DNA from: Acidobacteriota bacterium | GTDB taxonomy: Bacteria > Acidobacteriota > CAIWXX01 | Assembly (NCBI GenBank): GCA_016191015.1 | Contig: JACPPM010000200.1 | Coordinates: forward strand, 85,954 to 124,821 | DNA: 38,868 bases | Direction of reading: 5' to 3' | Shown here: positions 24,501 to 30,437 of the stretch, in pieces | Layout of the letters: each line of letters starts with the position of its first letter | Position numbering within the stretch: position 1 is the first letter of the stretch | The notes under the pieces: generated by a model | Seen by the model: only the letters and a program-made list of their open reading frames with translations | The model's database searches: none | Told to the model about the DNA's origin: nothing | Position numbers and translations under genes: made by a program

Positions 24501-25599
24501 CGCGGATGAGGAGTTTCTCATCGGTCTGCTCGGCGAGCTGAAGGAGAACCCTTCAGCTTGGATGGCGTTCGGAGACATCCTCGGATGGCTGATAGACCAG
24601 AAGGCCCCCGGCGCTTTGCAGCACGCCGAGGGCCTGGTTCGTACACCCGTCGCGATCGATTTGCTCGAGCGGGATTGCTCGATCGAAGCCGGTACCGCAC
24701 TGATGCTCTATGGTCCCGATGCGGGTTGGAGGGTCATGTGGCCTGCTCTCTCAGTTGATCCAACCTGGGGAAAGGAAGTCTTGGAGAGAGTGGCTGACAA
24801 GGCGGATGACAGAGACATCGTGGTCGAAGAAAGACTTTCCGATGATTCCGTGGGACTGCTGCTTTCGTGGCTCGTCAGGGAGAATTCGCCGGAGACGGAC
24901 GACGAACCCCAAGGTGCGTTCGTCGCCACTCAAGAGTGGGGGGTACGGGAATGGCGCAACCGGTTGGTCTGCCACCTGCGAGACCGTGGCACTCGATCGT
25001 CCTGCGCCGCAATCGAGCGTCTGTGCAGTGAATACCCGGCAATCGAGTGGCTGAGAGCAGTGCTTGCGGCAGCGAACGAGAATCTTCGCAGCAATTCATG
25101 GGCTCCACCAACTCCTGCGCATATCTTGGCGCTGGTCGAGAGCTCCAGGCGACGTTACGTCACAAGCGGAAGCCAGCTCCTCGATTTGATCTGCGAGAGC
25201 CTTGAACGCCTGGCAATGACGCTGCACGGAGAGACGCCAGCCGTACGCTTTCTCTGGGAAAACGCGGAGACATCAACACCCAGACCGGTGATTGAGAACA
25301 AGCTCTCTGATTACGTCGCAATTCACCTGAGAGATGATCTGCAGGGCGAGGTTGTCGTGAATCGCGAGGTAGAAGTGAGGGCTCCGCTTCGGTCAGTTGA
25401 AGGGGCAGGCCAAGAGACTGACATTCATGTGACCGCACGCCTCACTCGCGACTCCTGGGCGCCAACCGATATCCTGAGTGCGATCGTCGAGGTCAAGGGC
25501 TGCTGGAACCCAGACGTGCGCCACGCGATGAAGACGCAACTCGTCGGCAGGTACGTGCATGAGAACCCCTCCCCATTCGGGCTCTATCTGGTCGGTTGA
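21523..25599 (+). CDS. NACHT-type STAND NTPase with C-terminal PD-(D/E)XK nuclease (interrupted)
   Basis: The product has 1358 residues. GTG 21523 follows GTGAGGAG. The P-loop is GEGGAGKT (58-65), Walker B is LVLFLDSLDEA (118-128), and the NACHT-linked motif FSHRTYQEYLAARF is at 350-363. A long helical, HEAT-like middle (about 380-1230) would be the sensor. The C-terminus is a restriction-type fold: Asp1300 in TDIHV, then Glu1323-x-Lys1325 in IVEVKG, then QLVGRYV and GLYLVG. The frame then stops at TGA 25597. In this nuclease family YLVG is normally followed by Trp, and 55 further open codons downstream continue the domain. So the gene carries a late nonsense change, a sequencing error or readthrough. 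An anti-phage role is inferred from the architecture and neighbours. Confidence 0.85.
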   Translation: MSTTRYPWTRFWIPRGDIVHFDDGGYFSDPVVGVGQYLHENARMLASLRDCPCLVLLGEGGAGKTDEMSMLREQIHSAGSGEKVLFRDLGTYGSEDQLHADLFGSDVFREWTRGTDRLVLFLDSLDEAFLEFNTVAELIKRGLRDAPVNRLSIRIACRNVCWPESLSAYFTGCFGPENVGTYALAPLRRVDVKRAIEEEGLDGDAFLAAVAATEAQAFAINPSTLRMLIGVFKNKGGLPRRKSDLYEQGLKHLCEPSDERRERQRGPALSATEMLDVAAHIAAMTILTGRPSIYDGHEWDAPVRCVSLSSLGVAGPAAAGSEQIASEQNIQMTLRNTGLFTSEGPNQYKFSHRTYQEYLAARFLARANLSPQQLDSLLFHPEGKPRQLIPQLREVAAWIGVLNPGFFERVFQSEPETVLLCDSSVLDGDIKARVVNELLVKIERGDLPEELTESLSEHFHKLRYPGLAEQVSKVMLDTERNWRVRLIAMDIVAECGLRDLAGMVARLALDQTLDMQLRTQAALTVERLRDDDACQMLRPLALGLAGEDPDDELRGCGLNATWPEHLTVRELFNSLTPPKKRHYVGTYSVFLHKTGMLSGLDDDGLRIAMRWAGSQLPPGESTHALDQIVVLLAKRAWTNMNDPVVLENLALLAIRHSMEQLPLFGTGSQEDEILSPDPYEVTSQMIQHDTERRRKLITGVVQCAVGIADIRALSINPTPLCLTDDFPWLVQEALEADGVTAEVWSELARMAFDINDPDHVSIWVVARDKSAALASAMPWPVSVDLSSQAARAGRNRLEDLRQREQRQRSMRESLPPRGQRVKELATLCRGGAVELFWRLAAEMSAAGESPWTSITLDLTSTPGWKEADQPTRESIREAARRYLGDAVLDPNAYLGSGQIRLSDLAPPQAALLLLDENPRSLDDLDKQRWRVLSPCVLAALDGIPSHNAEAARRVLALAWNKVPDEARTTTRLLIARRAAQSYLPTILSLLGPVADEEFLIGLLGELKENPSAWMAFGDILGWLIDQKAPGALQHAEGLVRTPVAIDLLERDCSIEAGTALMLYGPDAGWRVMWPALSVDPTWGKEVLERVADKADDRDIVVEERLSDDSVGLLLSWLVRENSPETDDEPQGAFVATQEWGVREWRNRLVCHLRDRGTRSSCAAIERLCSEYPAIEWLRAVLAAANENLRSNSWAPPTPAHILALVESSRRRYVTSGSQLLDLICESLERLAMTLHGETPAVRFLWENAETSTPRPVIENKLSDYVAIHLRDDLQGEVVVNREVEVRAPLRSVEGAGQETDIHVTARLTRDSWAPTDILSAIVEVKGCWNPDVRHAMKTQLVGRYVHENPSPFGLYLVG

Positions 25600-25767
25600 T
25601 GCGGATGCGGCGCCTGGGATGCGAATGACAGTAGAAGAGACCGCGTTCCGTGGACCTCCATGAAAGAAGCCCAATGCGAGCTGGAATCCCAGGCACTCGA
25701 GCTGACCAGGACCCTCCGACCCCACGGAGAGGTGAGAGCACGCGTTCTCGACTGCGGGCTGCGGTAG
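25600..25767 (+). pseudogene. Severed C-terminal tail of the NACHT-nuclease protein
   Basis: In frame with the preceding gene, the 55 codons after TGA 25597-25599 are open to TAG 25765-25767. They encode a tail with CGCGAWDANDSRRD, a helical segment MKEAQCELESQALEL and VRARVLDCGLR. With Trp at the TGA, the order W-x-x-C-x-x-W-D followed by D-RR matches what I know of this nuclease family's end. No start codon with a ribosome site is seen for independent expression. The remaining 126 nt to 25893 hold only a weak hairpin (TGGCCG-CAGC-CGGCCA, 25825-25840) between converging genes. Confidence 0.75.
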
Positions 25768-25893
25768 GAGGGAGAGACAAAGTCAAGCCCACCAGGGACT
25801 TGGCATGATCGATCGATGCGAATGTGGCCGCAGCCGGCCAGCCCCTTTGCACAGAATCCGCCCACACGGGGAAGCACGGCGGGGTCGTTCGCC

Positions 25894-26154
25894 TCACTCC
25901 AGCAGGTCACGAACGACAAGCTGCCCATTTCTTAGACGGCGCTTTCTCTTCACGTCGAATTGCATCCAAACCGTCCCATTGCGTTTCTTTGCTTCATGAA
26001 TGGTTTCGATCAGCTCTCTGTCCACATCGAACTCGATAAGGCATCTGTCCCCTGGACGTTGCCCCTTTAAACATACTCTAATAACCTTCTGTTCACCCCC
26101 TGGGGTTGCCTCCGTCTCCACAATCGTAACCGGCAATTCAACGCGCTTGGCCAT
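25894..26154 (-). CDS. Small hypothetical protein, partner of the HD-STAND gene
   Basis: The product has 86 residues. ATG 26154 is preceded by GGAGGAG, a strong site, so it is likely translated. The predicted secondary structure is beta-rich at both ends (VELPVTIVETEA; TVWMQFDVKRKRRLRNGQLVVRDLLE) with a helix in the middle (RELIETIHEAKKRN). The charge is mixed and the tail basic. There is no signal peptide or membrane segment, and I do not recognise the family. It lies 76 nt downstream of the 1141-residue HD-STAND gene on the same strand, so an accessory or regulator role for that protein is the simplest guess. Confidence 0.7.
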   Translation of the reverse strand: MAKRVELPVTIVETEATPGGEQKVIRVCLKGQRPGDRCLIEFDVDRELIETIHEAKKRNGTVWMQFDVKRKRRLRNGQLVVRDLLE

Positions 26155-26230
26155 TATCTCCTCCTACGCAAACTGGACGTGTCGTTGTCTAAACGATCCC
26201 TCGGATGTCAGGTCCTCATTTCGAACTTTT

Positions 26231-29200
26231 CTAGTTTCCCTCCTTTCCGCCCGTCCATTCGCGGGCCTCCTTGCGCAGGTAGTTTCCCAACTTCGCCACG
26301 ATCCCGATGACCTCATTGATCTGCGCTCTTAGATTGGGTCCCTCAAAGACGGGATCTCGCGCGGCCTCAAATGGGTATGGCTTTAGCCAATCATTAATTG
26401 CGGCTTGCGCAGCCGCGATGATTTCGTGGAACTGCCGTTCTGGATTCTCGCGAAATGCGCGGACCGTGGCAGCGTATGCAATTGCCGGCGAGCATGAGGC
26501 ATAAAATCGTGAAAGGACTTCTCCAGGACGAAGCGATCGTCGGGCTCTCTGCCATAAGTATTGGATCTCATGAGCGGACCGCACAGTCATTTGGGTGATC
26601 GACCCGAACGGATCGCCTCCAAGGCCACTAATGACCCTCCAACAGCCTTGGATTGCTCGACCGTGTCCGTTCGCACAATCACCGAGTGCTTGGGCCATCG
26701 TCGCGTAACCGTCCAGGGGAGGCGGCGCCCCTTCCTCGATCATTCGCCTGCATGCCTCAACCGCACGCCTACGGTGGAAGAGCCCTTTCTTCACAAATTC
26801 CAGGCCACAACGGAAGTGCTCAATGAATGCCGTGCGATCCGTCGTCAGAACCTCGCTATCACGCCATTGCCGATAAAACTCGCCGTGGAATCGTTGAATC
26901 ATCCAGACGGCAAGCCAGTAATCCTTCGTCGCCTCGTCCACGGCTGCGCTTTCGATCCAGGTCAGCTCCTCATCCCAGCAGGCCTCCCAGCCGTCGATAC
27001 ATTTTGCCAGAGCGTGGACTCTTTCATACTCGCGCGTGTAATAGTCGGCATACATCATGATGCGGTTGTGCCTCCGCATGAACCACCATTTGGCCGGAAT
27101 CGCGTGAGCGGCCGTGAAATAGTGGTCAATTCGCGATCCATCTTCATGAAACCGAAGGGCAAACCGAAGTTGTTCCTCTGCGTGGTTTTCGTTTACGGGA
27201 GGGAGAAAGTAGCCCAGATAGTTTATGGAATGGGAGGCAAGGTAGGCAGCCATTCCCAAGTGCTCCGGCCTGACAGCAGCTTGAGCGCGCGATACTGTCT
27301 CATAGAGTTCTGCGTGCGGCTGGATTCGACTTACACCTTGGGCACTCCTGTCAAATGCGCCAGTATGCTGCAACCATTGCAACGCGCGGTAAGAACGAAG
27401 AAGCGCGTCAAGTGTGCTTCGGCGAATGCGCAAGTATGCTTCGTTCGCAACATCCAGAAACGGAGATACGCCACGCTTCTCTCCGCATAGGCTCCAAATC
27501 AGAAACACGTACACCCACGGTGGCTGCTCGATGAGTACAGGGCCAAGCTCGAACTCCGAATGTCCTCCGGCGATCTCCCTGAGGATCGTCAGCGCCGAAA
27601 GGGCGTCCTGTAGGTAGTCATGATCAAACCGCACGCGGTCCTGCACCGGGCGAATCATCTCTGGACCTGCTCGATCGAGGAGGCCTGGCGGTGCCTCCGT
27701 CGCGGGGATCCATCGTTCTCCTTTTGTGCGGTAGGCAAATTGCGAAAGTTCCTCGCGAACACTGGGGCGCAACATTCGCAGCCTTTCCTGCACGAACTGC
27801 TCAGGTTGAATGGAGAAATGGCCCTCACGAAAAGCTTCGACGACCTGGATGTCCGGCCTCGTTTCGAGATATGGCCAGTCATCAGCCACTTCGGAGCGGC
27901 ACGCGAGCACAAGCACAGCATCGTCCGGCACCTTGACCCGCGAGAGTTCCTCCTTCCAGTACTCGGCGTTTCGCTGAGCGAGAGTGTGATCAAAGTGGTC
28001 CACCAAGAATAGCCTGCCCGATTTCTCCGGTGATTTTCTCGTGCTCAGGTCCAGTTCCCGTGCATCACGTGGAATGAATTCGATGTGAAAGGCAGACCAG
28101 GATCGAGGTGCGTTGGCGGCCAAGTTACGCAGTAACGTCGACTTACCTACGCCACCGGCGCCCACCAGAAGGTAGACCGTCCCCCGGCGTAGGTTACAGT
28201 CCGTCACGAGCCCCGCTGCCGTCACTCGCAGGAGCGTCTCACCGAGCTGACAGCTCTGAGGCGTGAGGACTCCGTCCGCTCCAATGAATACTCTGGCACC
28301 CCTTTCGCGATTCTCCACGACGACGGCGCCAGCTGGCTCAAAGCTCACCTCCTTCGATCGGTGAACCGAAAGAAAGCGGCATACCCATTCAGGATCGTGT
28401 TTGCCGACTTGGAGCCGCACGGTGCACTCAAGATCCCGCCGAGGAGCTGGCGACGGAGCGATGAGATGGTAACGTGCCTCCCAGCGGATATCCGGCATTC
28501 GGTCAATCCTCAGGACTCCCGCCAGCCGACGATTCCGCCGGATCAGGTCACGCTCCAACATCTCACGGGCTCGTTCGAGCTGATACTCCCTCACGATAGG
28601 ATCCAGGAGCGGTGTCAGTGCAACGCCATACCTGATTTCGAGATCTGCGCTGGGCCCGAGACATACAGAAGGAGTCCCAATGAGACTTACGTCCGAGTAC
28701 TTGTGTTTGGGCTCGCCCTTCTCCCACAGGAGACTGGCATCGATGCGTTCGCGGCTCCACTCCTGTGCCTCGTCGACAAGGTGGAGCAGAAAGGATACCG
28801 GATCGTGGCGAAGTGAGATTCCGAACCACTCGTCTTTGGAGGAAACCAGGTACTGAAAGTTATGGCTGGCGCAGGCGAGCGCAGCAGTCCTGAGAACCGC
28901 ACCCGTGAAACTGCGTTCCGAAGGGGCGCTCAGATCCGCCTCGTTCGCCCGATCCCAGAGTAAGAACGCGGCGGTGAGTGCATGGTCTGGTTGATCAAGC
29001 TGTCTCCGAAGCGCGTCACTCGAAAGAATCGGCACCTTCCGCCTCCGCTCCTCGTCAGTGGCATAAAGGCCCGCTCTCCAGGCGAACAAGGGCGCCAGAG
29101 GGGCGTCTTTCCCGTAGGTCATCGTCATCCCAGGAACAGAAGTGTCTACGTACGGGAAATCTTGGACCACCTGCCGGGCGAAGCTGAGTGAAAAGTGATG

Positions 29201-29656
29201 GAACTGAATGGGATACCCGATGTCATGGAAGTGAGCGGCGAGAAACCAAACGCGATTGAGAAACACCATCGCATCGCCATCATGACCCGTCCGCCGAGCC
29301 AGGTCGGCGCCAAGTGGCTGGAAGTAGCTCGTCGAATTCAAGATGAAGTAACCGAGGAGGAAGTCGTGAATGGTATGTCGCAGGTGGTCGCGCTGTTCTT
29401 GAACCAGCGCGTTCACCACACCCTCCGACTCGAGCATTCTGGTAAAGAGGAAGTCAGCCAACTCCGCATCGTCAGGGTCATCAAGGGCATCCACAAGGCG
29501 CAAGGAATAGTGGCGATACATTGATTCGACGCTCGCCGCCGTGTTGGCATCCGCCAACGCGGAAAGGATTACGTCTTTCAGCCACACGTCTCCACCCAGC
29601 CGGGCAATCCCCTGCAAGAGAAGCGTCAAACTCGGATCGGTCGTGGAGACGTCCAT
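26231..29656 (-). CDS. HD-domain / STAND P-loop NTPase fusion
   Basis: The product has 1141 residues. The N-terminal third carries an HD metal-hydrolase pattern: His91/His94/His97 (DHLRHTIHD), the paired HFHDIGYP (His144-Asp145), ASHNFQYL (His265) and LLHLVDEAQEW (Asp295). The centre is a P-loop NTPase with Walker A GAGGVGKS (499-506) and a Walker B-like strand LFLVDHFDH (about 549-557). The C-terminal half is helical, without clear repeats I can assign, and would be the sensor. The layout effector-NTPase-sensor matches STAND immune proteins, with an HD hydrolase as the putative effector (nucleotide or nucleic-acid phosphohydrolase). No strong ribosome site is seen before ATG 29656. Function is inferred; I know no named system with this order. 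Confidence 0.75.
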   Translation of the reverse strand: MDVSTTDPSLTLLLQGIARLGGDVWLKDVILSALADANTAASVESMYRHYSLRLVDALDDPDDAELADFLFTRMLESEGVVNALVQEQRDHLRHTIHDFLLGYFILNSTSYFQPLGADLARRTGHDGDAMVFLNRVWFLAAHFHDIGYPIQFHHFSLSFARQVVQDFPYVDTSVPGMTMTYGKDAPLAPLFAWRAGLYATDEERRRKVPILSSDALRRQLDQPDHALTAAFLLWDRANEADLSAPSERSFTGAVLRTAALACASHNFQYLVSSKDEWFGISLRHDPVSFLLHLVDEAQEWSRERIDASLLWEKGEPKHKYSDVSLIGTPSVCLGPSADLEIRYGVALTPLLDPIVREYQLERAREMLERDLIRRNRRLAGVLRIDRMPDIRWEARYHLIAPSPAPRRDLECTVRLQVGKHDPEWVCRFLSVHRSKEVSFEPAGAVVVENRERGARVFIGADGVLTPQSCQLGETLLRVTAAGLVTDCNLRRGTVYLLVGAGGVGKSTLLRNLAANAPRSWSAFHIEFIPRDARELDLSTRKSPEKSGRLFLVDHFDHTLAQRNAEYWKEELSRVKVPDDAVLVLACRSEVADDWPYLETRPDIQVVEAFREGHFSIQPEQFVQERLRMLRPSVREELSQFAYRTKGERWIPATEAPPGLLDRAGPEMIRPVQDRVRFDHDYLQDALSALTILREIAGGHSEFELGPVLIEQPPWVYVFLIWSLCGEKRGVSPFLDVANEAYLRIRRSTLDALLRSYRALQWLQHTGAFDRSAQGVSRIQPHAELYETVSRAQAAVRPEHLGMAAYLASHSINYLGYFLPPVNENHAEEQLRFALRFHEDGSRIDHYFTAAHAIPAKWWFMRRHNRIMMYADYYTREYERVHALAKCIDGWEACWDEELTWIESAAVDEATKDYWLAVWMIQRFHGEFYRQWRDSEVLTTDRTAFIEHFRCGLEFVKKGLFHRRRAVEACRRMIEEGAPPPLDGYATMAQALGDCANGHGRAIQGCWRVISGLGGDPFGSITQMTVRSAHEIQYLWQRARRSLRPGEVLSRFYASCSPAIAYAATVRAFRENPERQFHEIIAAAQAAINDWLKPYPFEAARDPVFEGPNLRAQINEVIGIVAKLGNYLRKEAREWTGGKEGN

Positions 29657-29693
29657 GAGTGTTCGCGGTTGACATCAAGCTACCAGAGAACCA

Positions 29694-30014
29694 CTACGAA
29701 CGCAACGAAAAGAGTCCGGCAGCCCGGCACGCACTGCGGAAGCGCTGGGCCGAGTCGTCGGCGAGATCAAGGTCCCCGTGATGCCGCAATCCCTGATCAC
29801 GGGCGCCGACGGGACATCGGCGCTGGAAGGCGCCCTCCTCCGCGGACAGCAGAAAGATCTCGGCCGACTTGGGCTTCTGATCAAGCGCACTGATCGCATC
29901 TGTGAACCGCCTACCGACCGATCGGGACTCCTCGGCGATTGTCCGAAGTAACTCAGCACGGGGAGGTTCATCAATAACCAGAATGTAGCCGGAGTACGCC
30001 TGTGCAGATGTCAT
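29694..30014 (-). CDS. Truncated or chimeric ORF downstream of the PIN gene
   Basis: The frame encodes 106 residues. It has a strong ribosome site (GGGGAGG, 5 nt before ATG 30014) and follows the PIN gene by 18 nt, so it is probably translated as the last gene of the hsd operon. Residues 1 to about 60 look like a genuine protein (YILVIDEPPRAELLRTIAEE, then helices to SAEEGAF). From about residue 60 the frame is antisense to the flotillin remnant, giving a low-complexity basic tail. It therefore looks like a gene whose 3' end was replaced at a recombination junction. It could be a partner of the PIN protein; I do not recognise its family. Confidence 0.5.
   Translation of the reverse strand: MTSAQAYSGYILVIDEPPRAELLRTIAEESRSVGRRFTDAISALDQKPKSAEIFLLSAEEGAFQRRCPVGARDQGLRHHGDLDLADDSAQRFRSACRAAGLFSLRS
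29736..29838 (+). pseudogene. Remnant of a flotillin gene 3' end
   Basis: Read in frame on the plus strand this encodes AEALGRVVGEIKVPVMPQ, then SLITGADGTSALEGA, matching the C-terminus of the intact flotillin (19287-19389). Over 79 central bases I count 10 differences, mostly at third codon positions, so the fragment came from a homologous gene that diverged under protein-level selection rather than from a fresh copy. It has no start and no upstream coding part. The rest of the 376-nt gap between the HD-STAND start (29656) and the PIN stop (30033) holds the chimeric ORF at 29694-30014 and nothing else recognisable. Confidence 0.85.
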
Positions 30015-30032
30015 GGTGCCTCCCCGATTGTG

Positions 30033-30437
30033 TCAGGGAATGATCTGAAATCTCTGATGCCCGTTAAGCCGGTAGACGGTGAAGTCGGTACGCTCCACAG
30101 TGAAGATCTGATCTAGACCCTCGCGCTCGGCTACACAGACGAGCGTCGCATCGGCCAGATCCATCTGGCGGTCGTTGTACTTCTGCATGAGCTCTCGAAT
30201 TCGCTGGTTGTCGTGTTCGGCAACTTGAAGAAACGTGATCCGGACTTCTTCCGCGAAATCCCACAGGCGTTCGGGGCCGTTGGGAGCATCGTGTAAGAGA
30301 TACATGGCCTCGGTGAAGGCGGGCCAAACCGTCGCCAGCGGCTCGTCGATAGTCTTGAATGCCTCGGCACACGCAGCGTGATGCTGATCATCGCGATCGA
30401 GAAGAGCAACCAGCGGGCCGGCGTCCACTAGAATCAT
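30033..30437 (-). CDS. PIN-domain protein at the end of the hsd operon
   Basis: The product has 134 residues and VapC-like length. Acidic positions are Asp5 (MILVDAGPLVALLD), Glu43 (AFTEAMYLL), Asp93/Asp96 (MDLADATLVCVAE) and Glu115/Asp118 (FTVERTDF), a complete PIN metal site. ATG 30437 overlaps the hsdR stop as ATGA, so translation is coupled to the restriction subunit. No antitoxin lies upstream; the only candidate is the truncated ORF just downstream. It may be a VapC toxin captured by the operon or an added ribonuclease effector; context favours the second only weakly. Confidence 0.82.
   Translation of the reverse strand: MILVDAGPLVALLDRDDQHHAACAEAFKTIDEPLATVWPAFTEAMYLLHDAPNGPERLWDFAEEVRITFLQVAEHDNQRIRELMQKYNDRQMDLADATLVCVAEREGLDQIFTVERTDFTVYRLNGHQRFQIIP

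Noticed and set aside
25597-25599. TGA as selenocysteine or a genome-wide Trp codon
   Set aside because: The expected residue is Trp, not Cys/Sec, no selenocysteine insertion hairpin is evident just downstream, and many genes here (alkD, the ATPase, hsdM) end in TGA.
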